From Escarpia spicata (Eukaryota; Annelida; Polychaeta; Sabellida; Siboglinidae), in the NCBI GenBank assembly GCA_963995525.1, contig OZ023210.1, positions 63,416,639 to 63,480,638 on the forward strand: a DNA stretch of 64,000 nt, given 5' to 3'. Below, piece after piece: positions 48,909 to 58,889 of this stretch; positions within the stretch are counted from its first letter, which is position 1, and each line of letters opens with the position of its first letter. The notes under the pieces were generated by a model, which was given only the letters and a program-made list of their open reading frames with translations, was not told where the DNA came from and searched no databases. A program made the position numbers and the translations under genes.

Positions 48909-51900
48909 GGCCAAATTTTACATGGTGAGAAAATAATTTTTGAAATCAACCATGCATATGGGCTAAAAAAGGTGAGGTTGGCTGAGAAAACAACTGTGGT
49001 CAAATTTCAGAAAAATCCATTTAGAGGAAGAGACCTCTCAAAGCACCCGAAGTTTTTGTAAAAGCGCGAAATAGGAATACATTTTAAAACGCGATATGTC
49101 AATATCTACTTAATCTTTTTTAATAAAATGTTATAATTTCTATTCATAACAATTATGTCAAGACAATAGAAAAATCAATTAGGTTATAAGTATAAGTCAC
49201 CTACAATTGTGAAAATTAAACAAATGTAAGATTTTGTTCATTTTAGAAAACACAGTAATCCATCATAATTGACTACGTTATATAGATAATTTACGTTATT
49301 TGTAAATCACGTAATATTTGGTTATATTGCACTTAGGCCATTTGGTGTTATGTAGCAAGTTACACACCACAATTTAAGCAGACAGTTTTTTTCTAAGTAA
49401 GCTCTGTTTAACGTCGCGTAAGCAGTAACTGTTGTCATTCATTACACCGGTGCTGCTGTAGCCATGTCGGATGCGCCGCTTCGTACTAGATCGGCATCAA
49501 ACGTGTGGTTAGTTGGGCAACCGCTTCCTTGTATCGAGAACGTGAACCAACTGCCTACAATTGGTGAAGTTCTGCGGCGAGTTTTCTACGACTAGAAGAA
49601 GCTGACGCTGCCTGCAAGCTGCAACAATGCGGTAGGTGAAGTGCTGCGGGTTTGGCATCTAGCTAACATTCCGACGACGCAGAAGCCGAATGCTATCGAG
49701 AAGTTGAAGAAACTCTATCAGCAGCATGTAAACACATGCAAGAACAAATACAGGCAAGCTGAGCTGGAAACCGAGTTTGGAAGTCGATTGCTGGAACTGT
49801 TTGATGTGGCACATGCAGAGTGTGATCAGCTGATCCGCATTGCTCGTGATGTGGAGTTTCTGCAATATCAACGAAGTGAGAGGAAGATGGTGATGGTAGG
49901 GGAGGACAAGCCTTTCAAAGTGAAAGATCAGAAATGACAAAAGCGAAAATACGACGAGGTGCAGCGACGAGAGTCTGTCTCCAAGACAACTGATGAGACC
50001 GAGCCGACAACCGAGCCACTCACAGAGTCATCACAGGATAAACAGTCGGATGTTGATGTGGCTATTTCTATCAGCAAATATCACCACAAACATCTAGATG
50101 TATCTGGATCATCGCAGTCTTCTGAGCGGGCCGAACCAGTTCCCTAAACCAAGAAGGTAGCACGGCGCTGTCTTGTTGATGACCCGTTGTTTGGCGTTAC
50201 CTTGGACAGAACACAAACAGCATCACGTCAAGCGATGCATATTGTGACACCTGCATTGATGGCCGCTGGCGTTGATGTGTCAAAACTCACTCTGTGTAGA
50301 ACATAACTCGACACAGCACACATAGATGGCCGCGTCGCCATCGCACAGGCCATTAAAGAGAATTTCCACCCGGATGTACCTCTCGTCGCACATTTCGATG
50401 GAAAATTATTACCTAACAGGCACGGTGAAAAATCAGATCGCATGCCCCTCGTAGTGTCAGGGAAAGGGTCCGAAAAGTTGCTCGGTATTCCACGAATTCC
50501 ATCTGGCACCGGAACGAAGATGGCTGTCGTCCAGTTTCTGCGGGATTGGGAGGGCGTTGGCGAGCACGTGGCAGGACTATGCTTTGACACAACATCAGGC
50601 AACACTGGTACCCACACAGGTGTCATCACTGTAATTCAAGAGGTATTTAAAAACAATTTTTTTTCTCGCATGCCGACACCATTTACTGGAGATCATTGCC
50701 ACTGCAGTTTTCGATATATTCTTTGTGTCGAAAGGTCCATCTACCCCGCTCTTCAGTCGGCTCAAAGGGAACTGGCCATTGATTGATCAAAGAAAGTACA
50801 TCTATCTGGACAGTGAGACAACTAGGTAATCTGGGTGTGCCTCGATTACGCACGAGAAGCAATGGCTGGAGAGGCATAAAGTTACAGCAAACAAGTTCCT
50901 AACAGAACAAGTTCGCAATAAGCACTCACGACAGGACTACCTCGAGTTCATCCAGCTGGCCATCATCTTGTTGGATGTGGCACGACTCGAACTACCAGTT
51001 CAGCCCACCAGGCGCCTACCATCGTGTTCGCTGGATGGCGAAATGGATCTACTGCTTGAAGATATTCGCTTTCCGTGAGCAGTTCGAGCTTACTAGCCAC
51101 GAACTACAGCCTCTACAGCACATCTTCCTGTTCACGATCACCATCTACATGAGAGCATGGGTAGGTGCAGCCAGCAGCAGACGTGCGCCTATCAACGACC
51201 TCTGCCTCCTTCGTGACCTGGAGAACTTCGATGACGTGGATGGTGTGATTGCACAGACAGCAGCAATGAAGATGAGGGGCCATCTCTGGTACCTCAGTGA
51301 AGACCTAATCTCTCTAGCGCTCTTCTCTGACCGTGCCTCTGCAGACGAGAAGACGGCAATTGTAACCGCCTTTGTGAGACCTGAAAAGAAGAATGACCTG
51401 CGGCGGGTGGAGGCGAAGAAGATAGTCTCCTTCAATGAACATCGCCAATTTCACAACGGAACGTTCACTCAACTTCTTCACTGCTCTCAACATTGAACGC
51501 AGCTTTCTCAACAGCAAGCCTGAGACGTGGTCCAGCCGCCAAGACTATCTTAACGCAGTGAAGACTGTCTCTGCATTGCGTGTTGTAAACGACTGTGCAG
51601 AGAGAGCCGTCAAACTGGCGATGGATTTCAACCTGGCTCTCACAGACGACGAAGAACAGCGCCAGCTCATCTCCCAAGTCGTAGAGTCGCATCGAGGGCT
51701 GATGCCTCAGGCTACAAAGACGAGGATGATGGATCTGTAATAAGGCAAAACAGCTGTTCTGCTATGCACTTTTCATATGTGGGATTGTATGTATGTTTAC
51801 CTTATTACAAATGTTCTGCCCAGACATTTCGAATGTTCATCTTGGAGTGCAATAAATCTGTTTCACTAAAAAGGTATGTATTGAGCTAATTTTTATTAGG

Positions 51901-52147
51901 GGTGATACTTGTATGAATCGTAGGTCACAGTGATAATTTTTGTAAAATAGGTCCAGTAGATTTTGAGATATGGTATTCTTAGATGTATCCCTATATTACG
52001 ATTTTACAAAAACTTTGGGTGCTTTGAGAGGTATTTTCCTCTCAATGGTTTTCTCTGAAATTTTAACACAGTTGTTTTCTCAGCCAACCTCATCTTTTTA
52101 GCCCATATGCATGGTTGATTAAAAAAATATTTTTTTTGGCCACCCTA
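48909..52147 (+). mobile_element. 3.2 kb transposon with long terminal inverted repeats
   Basis: The left end (about 48909-49080) and right end (about 51975-52147) are inverted repeats over at least 150 bp. They include CAACCATGCATATGGGCTAA, GAGGTTGGCTGAGAAAACAA and CCTCTCAAAGCACCC. The right terminus reads GGCCACCCTAC, and the left has a decayed TTGGCCAAA counterpart. A coding region lies between them. The right end abuts the next repeat directly. Confidence 0.8.
49464..51740 (+). pseudogene. broken DDE-like transposase of an uncharacterised family
   Basis: Starting at MSDAPLRTRSASN, the fragments run through VAHFDGKLLPNRHGEKSDR (about 50385), GIPRIPSGTGTKMAV (50485), GLCFDTTSGNTGTHTG (50573), WYLSEDLISLALFSDRASA (51289) and VNDCAERAVKLAMDFNLALT (51585). 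The conserved HFDGK and FDTTSxNTG acidic residues suggest a DDE-type nuclease. This family is common but mostly unnamed in arthropod, cnidarian and mollusc assemblies. Stops and frameshifts at about 49594, 49935, 50145, 50303, 50650, 50790 and 51440 show that the copy is dead. Confidence 0.65.
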
Positions 52148-53023
52148 CACAGGCAGATTCAGGCAAATTCAGGCAATCGACCAAGATTTCAGGCACATTC
52201 AGTCGATCGACCAGAGATTTCCATATATCAGTCCATAAAATTCAAATCGTACTTCGTTTCGTTGTTTGTGTTTGAACAATAAACACCTGCATAATGAGCT
52301 TATCGACTAGACTACTGACTGCCAACCCGCCCACACCATCACCATCACGGGTGGCCTTCCAGTGCCCAGACTGCAATAGGCATTTCACACGTCGGGATAA
52401 CTGGAAACAACACATCGCCCACAGGCGCTGTAGGCCATCGACAAACACTACGTCGACAAGCACTACTTTGTTCAATTCACTTGATACCTGTGTCTCTGGC
52501 CGCAGCAACAACCTCGACATTCCTGTCTCGATCTCAGGCGCCTACTATGACACATGTACCTACGGTTCCATCAACAAGCTCGACATTCCCGTCTTCATCT
52601 CAGGTGAACATGGAGTACACAAAGAAGATGGCCCTGGTCGATCCTCGTATTTTGGAAAACATTCAACCGCAATACCTTTCTCCGGCTAATCCTGTCGAAA
52701 GGGTCTTGCAACGATTCGACAATGAAATGCTAGACATATTAGAACGAAGCGATATACACGAGAGGGAAAAAGTTGTGTTGTATAACCAGGTATTGAGTCG
52801 GTACAACGATCTTTCCGACAAACGTATCCAAGAACCCGTGCGTGTGGTCATCGATAAATTTCCCAGCAAAGTCGAAAACAAAGTACAACCTGCTAACGAA
52901 AATGAAATCATCGAAAATAAGAACATCGAAAACGAAATCGTCGACAGCGTTCCAAAAACTATGAAGCAGAAAGCACGGCGACTCATCAATAAAATGAAAG
53001 GTGCCGTAAGGTGGAACGATCGT

Positions 53024-53185
53024 TGTCATATATTCAGGATATAATCAGACTGACTGAAGCTGGATTCGTTTATTAACATGAACGGAACAAAACCAAACAC
53101 ACAAGCCGGCGGATATACTACTGGTGCGGCTCCGATAATACGACGTAAACCGTGTAGTTCTTCCTAGCAATGCGACTACATTACA
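53024..53185 (-). repeat. 3' LTR
   Basis: This 162-bp repeat begins and ends TG..CA on either strand and lies next to the target duplication ATCGT at 53019-53023. Confidence 0.93.
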
Positions 53186-53335
53186 CTCCTCCACACTAAA
53201 TTAAAGAGTTCTCTACTACTAATGTTCAGTTCAGTTCTTGTATGGCAACACGGACAAGAAATGTAGTAAACGTCACAAACAACTTAAGTAATGCACAGGG
53301 TATTATTATGACCCACGGGGTGCAGTGTGACGTTC

Positions 53336-53998
53336 TCACAGGTCGAGCCGTACGACTGGTTTCCGATACCTTGACGGATAGCGCCGTTGGGGAGAGTTCA
53401 CGCCATCAGTCGCCGGTGGTGTCGTCGCGGCACGTGCCCTCGGAGTCGTAATCACCTCAGGAGTGGTCATCACGGTCGGTGTCGTCATCACGCTTGGACG
53501 AGTCGTCTCGTTCGGTTGAGTCGTCGCGCTCGGTTGAGTCTTCACGACTGGTTGAGTCGTCGCGTCTGATTGAGTCGTCACGCCCGGTTGAGTCGCCACG
53601 CCCGGTTGCGTCGTCACGACTGGTTGAGTCGTCGCGTCTGGTTGAGTCGACACTCGCAGATCGCGTCGCAGTGCGTCCTCCGTCACTGAAGTCGTCATCA
53701 GATGATCGGCGTGTACGTACCGAGTGTTGCGTCGCAGTGCGTCCTCCGTCACTGAAGTCGTCATCAGATGATCGGCGTGTACGTACCGGTTTGTCCCAGA
53801 AACACGAACGATGTACGATCTGGGTACCACCACTTTGACGATCGTTCCCGCGAGCCATTTCGCTACTCCACCTCGAGTGTTGCGCACCGCGACATGCTGA
53901 TGTAGGATGAAGTAGCGATCCTTCACACCGACTCGATCATGGAAGAGCTTCTGCTTCGCTTGTCGCTCCTCAACATCTTCCTTCAGACTCGGCTTCAA
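53336..53998 (-). CDS. C-terminal end of Gypsy pol
   Basis: The frame opens with KEDVEERQAKQKLFHDRVGV, the usual post-integrase linker, and continues with a small chromatin-binding-like barrel (VRNTRGGVAKWLAGTIVKVV). It is one frame away from the integrase ORF, showing a frameshift at about 53985. Two 66-bp copies encoding RYVHADHLMTTSVTEDALRR lie at 53675-53800. They are followed by a degenerate TTQPxV repeat of 15-bp units and a stop within 150 bp of the LTR. Confidence 0.7.
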   Translation of the reverse strand: MKPSLKEDVEERQAKQKLFHDRVGVKDRYFILHQHVAVRNTRGGVAKWLAGTIVKVVVPRSYIVRVSGTNRYVHADHLMTTSVTEDALRRNTRYVHADHLMTTSVTEDALRRDLRVSTQPDATTQPVVTTQPGVATQPGVTTQSDATTQPVVKTQPSATTQPNETTRPSVMTTPTVMTTPEVITTPRARAATTPPATDGVNSPQRRYPSRYRKPVVRLDL

Positions 53999-54686
53999 CA
54001 GAGTGAACCGGGTTCAGGAACAGTTCGGCCGGTGTCCGCCCCGTCACACTGTGCGGATTGTTCCTATATCGCAACAGGAAGTTCGCCAGGCGATGCTGAA
54101 GCGATATGTGAACGCCGCCATACTTCGTCTCGAGAACGTCCCTCAGCAGCGCCTGCTTCAGGAGTCCCACTGCCCTCTCAGCCGCCCCATTGCTGGCTGC
54201 GTGATAGGGCGGCACCAACGTCTGCTTGATGCCGTTCAGGCGACAGAAATCTCGGAAATCGCGGCCCACTTCGTGTGGCGGCCCATTGTCACTAACGATC
54301 TTTTCAGAAAGACCATGAGCTGCGAACAGGTTGCGTAGAATCTCAATCGTACGCTGTGAAGTCGTCAGACGCATCTGAAACACCTCCACCCACTTCGTGT
54401 GGCTGTCAATCAGGACTAGGAAGTTGTTTCCATCTTTCTCTGCGTAATCTATGTGTACGCGCATCCACGGACGTACAGGCCACGACCACGGCTGCAATGG
54501 CACCACAGGCTGTGTGTTGCTTGTAGCCATGCAAACCGCACACTCGTGGACACGTGACTCGATCTCCTGGTCCAGACGAGGCCACCAGAGGTAACTCCTT
54601 GCCACGCCTTTCATCCGTGTAGGTCGTCCATGAGCCGTTGGCGCCAGTTCGGTGGCACGACCACTCTCAACCCCCATAGGATGCAC
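53970..54686 (-). CDS. Gypsy integrase
   Basis: This frame holds the zinc-binding and catalytic parts of integrase: WWPRLDQEIESRVHECAVC, then HIDYAEKDGNNFLVLIDSHT with the first Asp, IVSDNGPPHEVG with the second, and AASNGAAERAVGLLKQ with the Glu. The spacing fits D,D35E. It overlaps the end of the upstream gag-pol frame and needs a shift near 54620 to be joined to it. Confidence 0.85.
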   Translation of the reverse strand: MHPMGVESGRATELAPTAHGRPTRMKGVARSYLWWPRLDQEIESRVHECAVCMATSNTQPVVPLQPWSWPVRPWMRVHIDYAEKDGNNFLVLIDSHTKWVEVFQMRLTTSQRTIEILRNLFAAHGLSEKIVSDNGPPHEVGRDFRDFCRLNGIKQTLVPPYHAASNGAAERAVGLLKQALLRDVLETKYGGVHISLQHRLANFLLRYRNNPHSVTGRTPAELFLNPVHSVEAESEGRC

Positions 54687-57535
54687 CCCTGCTCGACTAA
54701 GAGTTCGTTTCGACGGATGAAGTAGGGTTGTAGGTCGTCATCATTCACTCTCGCAGGCCAGCCATTCATGATGAAGTTGAACACCTTGGCTAGCACAGGG
54801 TTCTTTCGAGTGGCCTCTTTGATCTGTTGGCTCGTGACTGGCAGTTCATCCACACACGTAAAGTGGAAAATGTCGTCACTCCCATCAGCTGTCTTCCCAG
54901 GATCGTTGTACGGCAGCCTGGAGAAGGCGTCAGCATGCAGCAGTTCCGAGCCAGGCCGATACTGGATGTCATATGTGTAGGCCGACAGAATCAACGCCCA
55001 TGTTTGAAGATGAGCTGCTGTCATCGTAGGTATACCGCTCCTTGACCCCAGTATAGTGACTAGCGGCTTGTGGTCCGTCTCAAGTGTGAAGTGGCGGCCC
55101 CACAAATATTGTCGAAAGCGCTTCACCCCGAAAATGATGGCCAATGCCTCTCGTTCGACTTGCGAGTAGTTACGCTCGGCCGACGTCATCGTGCGGGAGG
55201 CGAATGCTATCGGCTTCTCCACGCCATCGGGTGAAACATGCGATATCACCGCACCAACTCCATACGAAGAGCCATCACAAGCGAGCTTCAAAGGCTTCTT
55301 CGCATCATAGTGGCACAGAATGTCCGCATTACAGATTAGTTCCTTGGTGCGTTTGAACGCCTGTTCGTACGTCGTGTCCCATGACCACTCTGAACCCGAG
55401 TGTGTCAGCATGTGTAACGGCGCCAACAGCGTGGACAAGTCCGGCAAGAACTTCATGTAATATTTGAGCAGCCCAAGATAGCTGCGCAGTTCTGTGGTAT
55501 TCGTCGGTCTCGGCGCTTCCTTGAGAGCCGCGATCTTGTCAGCTGTGGGAAGCAGTCCCTCCGCGGTAACCAGGTGACCCAGATACTCAATCTGGTCCAC
55601 CATGAACTTGCACTTTGCGAGTTTCAATCGAATGCCGTAGTGTTGCAGTCGGCTCAGCACCTCATCAAGCCTCTGCAGATGTTGCTCGTTCGACCTCGCA
55701 GTAATCAAGATGTCGTCGAGATAACAAGCGACACCGTCTATCCCCGCCAACACCTGGTCCATGGTTCGCTGGAATATGGCCGGGGCAGAGTTCACACCAT
55801 AACTAAGTCTGTTCGGCTGATACAGACCCTTATGTGTATTGATCGTCAGCAGGCGTTTGGACTCATCATCGAGCTCTAGCTGGTTGTACGCGTGTGCCAG
55901 GTCCAGTTTCGTGAACTTTGTTCCTTCCGCCAGCGTCGCGAAGATGTCTTCGGCTGTAGGAAGTGGATAGCGGTCCACCTCTACATGCGGGTTAACTGTG
56001 ACCTTGTAGTCACCGCAGATTCGTACAGTTTTATCCGAGTTCAACACATTGACCGTCGGTGTCGCCCAGTCAGAGCGCTCCACCTTCGTGATGACCTTGT
56101 TAACCTCCAACTTATCGAGCTCCGCGGCCACCATCTCTCGTCTAGCGTACGGCACTGGACGAGACTTCTTGAACACCGGAGTCGTATCCGGCCGCACATG
56201 AATCGTCACTTTGAAGTCGTTGATTCCACCATAGCCTTCCTCGAAGACCGGTAGGTGGCGCCTCACGACGTCATCGGCTGTCGCCACGTCGCTGTCAAGC
56301 GAGATTGCCCGAATGCTGGGCCAGTCCAGCTGGATTTGCGCCATCCAATTGCGACCTAGCAGCGCTGGTCGTCGTCCGTCACCTGCCACGATGACGAGAG
56401 GTAGTTCAACACTCTGTTTGTTGTAGCTCACCGGGATGGTTATCACTCCTCTTAGCGGCAGGAGACCACCCTGATAGTCTCTCAGTTGCAGCTGTGTTGG
56501 CTCTAGTGCAAAGCGAGACAACTGTTCATTGTACAGCTGCTCGGACGCGACTGACACTACTGCGCCAGTATCGAACTCCATGTCGATAGGCCTACCATCA
56601 ACCCTGACAGTCACCATGTACTTAGGTGTGCGCTGTCCCACCGTAATCGTGGACACGTCACTGTCGCCCGTCGATCTGGCCTCCGTAATGTGGTGAATTC
56701 CGAGTCCACTACTGCTGTCACTTTCCCCTCCGTCATCATGCACCAGGTTGGTGTTGCTGCGACTTTGGCACATTTTATGCAAATGTCCAATACGTCCGCA
56801 CCCATAGCACTTAGCTTTGCGAAACTTGCAAGTCTGAGCATCGTGATTCAGCCCGCAACGCATACACGACTGCCTCGCTGTATTATCGCCCGTTCTCCTC
56901 GACACCACATGCTCTTTCGTCAACACCTGCTGCTGCCGTCGTGGATGACCCGTCACCCGGTGTACCTCCATCACACTTGCCTTGCCAGTCAGCTCCATCG
57001 TGTTGTGAGCTGCCAGCTCCATCGCTTGAGCGACCGTGCACGCCGTGATGAACGTCAAATCTTTGTTCGCTAGGAGGCGCTTCTGCGTAGCTTCGTTGTG
57101 TAGACCGCATACGAAACGGTCCCTCAACGCCTCATCCAGAAACGTCCCAAAGTCACACGTCGAGGCCAGCTGTTTCAGTGCCACTATGTAGTCGGCTACT
57201 GACTCCCCGTCACCCTGGTTGCGTTTGTTATACCGGAAGCGTTCAGCGATCACAATTCGCTGTGGTCGGTAGTGCGTCACCAGGGTCGCTGTCAGCACTG
57301 CAAAAGTCTGATCAGACGGCTTTGCTGGAGTGAGTAGGTTCCGTAGAAGGGCGTATGCTTTAGGCCCGATTACAGCTAGAAGCACACTCACACGACGATC
57401 CGCTGTGCCGGCCGGCGTAGGCTCACCAATAGCGTTAGCCAGCATCCACTGCTCCAGTCTTTCCAGATAGCTGTTGACCTTCTCTCTTCGCTCATCGAAC
57501 TCGTACATAGCACCGATGATGCTCGAGGAAGCCAT
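54611..57535 (-). CDS. Gypsy gag-protease-RT-RNase H polyprotein
   Basis: A 974-codon frame starts MASSSIIGAMYEF, 33 bases after the 5' LTR. Gag covers residues 1-260, with two zinc knuckles (CMRCGLNHDAQTC at 224-236 and CYGCGRIGHLHKMC at 243-256). An aspartic protease has DTGA at 322-325. Reverse transcriptase has YLDD at 605-608. RNase H starts near 745 and keeps DGSSYGVGAV and TDHKPL. The frame ends LMDDLHG, just before the integrase zinc-binding region. Gag and pol share one frame. Confidence 0.92.
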   Translation of the reverse strand: MASSSIIGAMYEFDERREKVNSYLERLEQWMLANAIGEPTPAGTADRRVSVLLAVIGPKAYALLRNLLTPAKPSDQTFAVLTATLVTHYRPQRIVIAERFRYNKRNQGDGESVADYIVALKQLASTCDFGTFLDEALRDRFVCGLHNEATQKRLLANKDLTFITACTVAQAMELAAHNTMELTGKASVMEVHRVTGHPRRQQQVLTKEHVVSRRTGDNTARQSCMRCGLNHDAQTCKFRKAKCYGCGRIGHLHKMCQSRSNTNLVHDDGGESDSSSGLGIHHITEARSTGDSDVSTITVGQRTPKYMVTVRVDGRPIDMEFDTGAVVSVASEQLYNEQLSRFALEPTQLQLRDYQGGLLPLRGVITIPVSYNKQSVELPLVIVAGDGRRPALLGRNWMAQIQLDWPSIRAISLDSDVATADDVVRRHLPVFEEGYGGINDFKVTIHVRPDTTPVFKKSRPVPYARREMVAAELDKLEVNKVITKVERSDWATPTVNVLNSDKTVRICGDYKVTVNPHVEVDRYPLPTAEDIFATLAEGTKFTKLDLAHAYNQLELDDESKRLLTINTHKGLYQPNRLSYGVNSAPAIFQRTMDQVLAGIDGVACYLDDILITARSNEQHLQRLDEVLSRLQHYGIRLKLAKCKFMVDQIEYLGHLVTAEGLLPTADKIAALKEAPRPTNTTELRSYLGLLKYYMKFLPDLSTLLAPLHMLTHSGSEWSWDTTYEQAFKRTKELICNADILCHYDAKKPLKLACDGSSYGVGAVISHVSPDGVEKPIAFASRTMTSAERNYSQVEREALAIIFGVKRFRQYLWGRHFTLETDHKPLVTILGSRSGIPTMTAAHLQTWALILSAYTYDIQYRPGSELLHADAFSRLPYNDPGKTADGSDDIFHFTCVDELPVTSQQIKEATRKNPVLAKVFNFIMNGWPARVNDDDLQPYFIRRNELLVEQGCILWGLRVVVPPNWRQRLMDDLHG

Positions 57536-57567
57536 CGCGCAGGTTGGATTCAGATCCTCGTCGCCAG

Positions 57568-57729
57568 TGTCATATATTCAGGATATAATCAGACTGATTG
57601 AAGCTGGATTCGTTTATTAACATGAACGAAACAAAACCAAACACACAAGCCGGCGGATATACTACTGGTGCGGCTCCGATAATACGACGTAAACCGTGTA
57701 GTTCTTCCTAGCAATGCGACTACATTACA
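57568..57729 (-). repeat. 5' LTR
   Basis: This matches the LTR at 53024-53185 apart from two substitutions. It is followed on the + side by the target duplication ATCGT at 57730-57734. Confidence 0.93.
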
Positions 57730-58063
57730 ATCGTGGCGAGATGATGTACAGAAACAAGGCGGTTCCCGGAAGTAACATCGTGGACCTTGTAAATGACGTG
57801 TTGAGAAAACGGAAGTCTTTTGAACCGTGGGATGGAAAACCTTCGCTCGTAGTCTCAAGGACGTCAACACGCCAATGGATTTAGTTGGGAACTCAGATCG
57901 TTGGATTTACATGCAGACAGCGTCAGAGGACGACGATATGTCAAAGGAAACCAGCATTCCGTTTGACAGCGATCATCATCGAAATCGTACACGACCTTCA
58001 TCGTCGCGGCGCGCAGCTCATTCGGCGACACCTTTGCAAATCACACGTTGGGAACCTTATTAG

Positions 58064-58559
58064 CATTATCGATTTGGAATCTACAGGAACAGTGTGCAAG
58101 AGACATCATGTCGGGAATATTCTGTCAATTATTTATCAGAAATATATGAAATGACAAATAAAATCGTGTTGATGGTATGGATGAGTGTGTTTGTTTTTAA
58201 TTTTCATAGTCATCAAGATACACCTCGCTTTTCCTCGTTTCAGTGACAACAATTGTTTTGTCAACGTGTCAGTGTAGGTGGCGTTCAAAATACCTAAGTG
58301 AATTTTGACTTTATTAAGAGTGCCATGTAATGCTTGCATGTAATGTTGGTATGCACGTTATAGTATTACCTTAATTAAGCAATAAAAAGTCGACACCATA
58401 TATGCATTCATGAAATGTTTTATTCAGACACCCAAGAGAAAGTATCAGTCTTATAAAATCTTGTAAACCTTAACTAAATACAAATCGATTCCATATTGAA
58501 CACAAATCGTATTCAGACACCCAAGAGAAAGTATCCCTGTGAATGAAATCACAGTGATA
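58064..58559. other. non-coding interval inside the composite element
   Basis: No gene is recognised. A 31-bp stretch TATTCAGACACCCAAGAGAAAGTATC-like occurs twice (58421-58450 and 58510-58538). The complement of the first includes AATAAAACAT, a possible poly(A) signal for the minus-strand zinc-finger frame. Confidence 0.45.
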
Positions 58560-58811
58560 TCATAGGAATGTCGAGGTTGTTGCTGCGGCCAGAGACACAG
58601 GTATCGTAGTAGGTGACGGTTCAAGTGAATTGAACAAAGTAGTGCTTGTCGACGTAGTGTTTGTCGATGGCCTACAGCGACTGTGGGCGATGTGTTGTTT
58701 CCAGTTATCCCGACGTGTGAAACGCCTCTTGCAGTCTGGGCACTGGAAGGCCACCCGTGATGGTGATGGTGTGGGCGGGTTGGCAGTCAGTAGTCTAGTC
58801 GATAAGCTCAT
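58560..58811 (-). pseudogene. second, inverted copy of the zinc-finger 5' coding region
   Basis: An 83-codon frame starts MSLSTRLLTANPPTPS and carries the same zinc finger as the copy at 52294, with CKRRF instead of CNRHF. It lacks the 17-bp deletion and stays in frame to a stop at 58560, after which similarity ends. It is the right inverted end of the composite element. Confidence 0.6.
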
Positions 58812-58889
58812 GATGCAGGTGTTTATTGTTCAAACACAAACAACGAAATGAACCACGATTTGAATTTTATGGACTGATATATGGAAATC

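Larger units (their letters stand above)
53024..57729 (-). mobile_element. Ty3/Gypsy LTR retrotransposon
   Basis: Two 162-bp LTRs (53024-53185 and 57568-57729) differ at two positions only. The element is flanked by a perfect 5-bp duplication, ATCGT. On the minus strand, a primer-binding-site-like TGGCGACGAGGATC starts one base after the 5' LTR, and a purine tract GTGTGGAGGAG precedes the 3' LTR. It carries gag-pol in the usual gypsy order (protease, RT, RNase H, integrase). No envelope gene was recognised. Near-identical LTRs indicate a recent insertion, although pol is interrupted by two frameshifts. Confidence 0.93.
52294..58063 (+). pseudogene. zinc-finger protein gene of a repeat family, split by a retrotransposon
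   Basis: The first frame starts MSLSTRLLTANPP and has one C2H2/C2HC-like finger (FQCPDCNRHFTRRDNWKQHIAH). A 17-bp deletion near 52483, relative to the copy at 58564-58811, shifts the frame. The frame continues at 52481-53023 with MALVDPRILENIQ, NPVERVLQRFDNEMLDILER and KQKARRLINKMKGAVRWNDR. At that point the Gypsy element interrupts, and the sequence resumes after it at 57730 with GEMMYRNKAVPGSNIVDLVN and DVLRKRKSFEPW. A second shift near 57830 leads to ARSLKDVNTPMDLVGNSDRW. The SNIVDLVNDVLRKRK block recurs in uncharacterised proteins of marine invertebrates; its function is unknown to me. Confidence 0.55.

Noticed and set aside
53479..53838. Plus-strand Ser/Arg-rich frame
   Set aside because: Antisense shadow of the repetitive pol tail.
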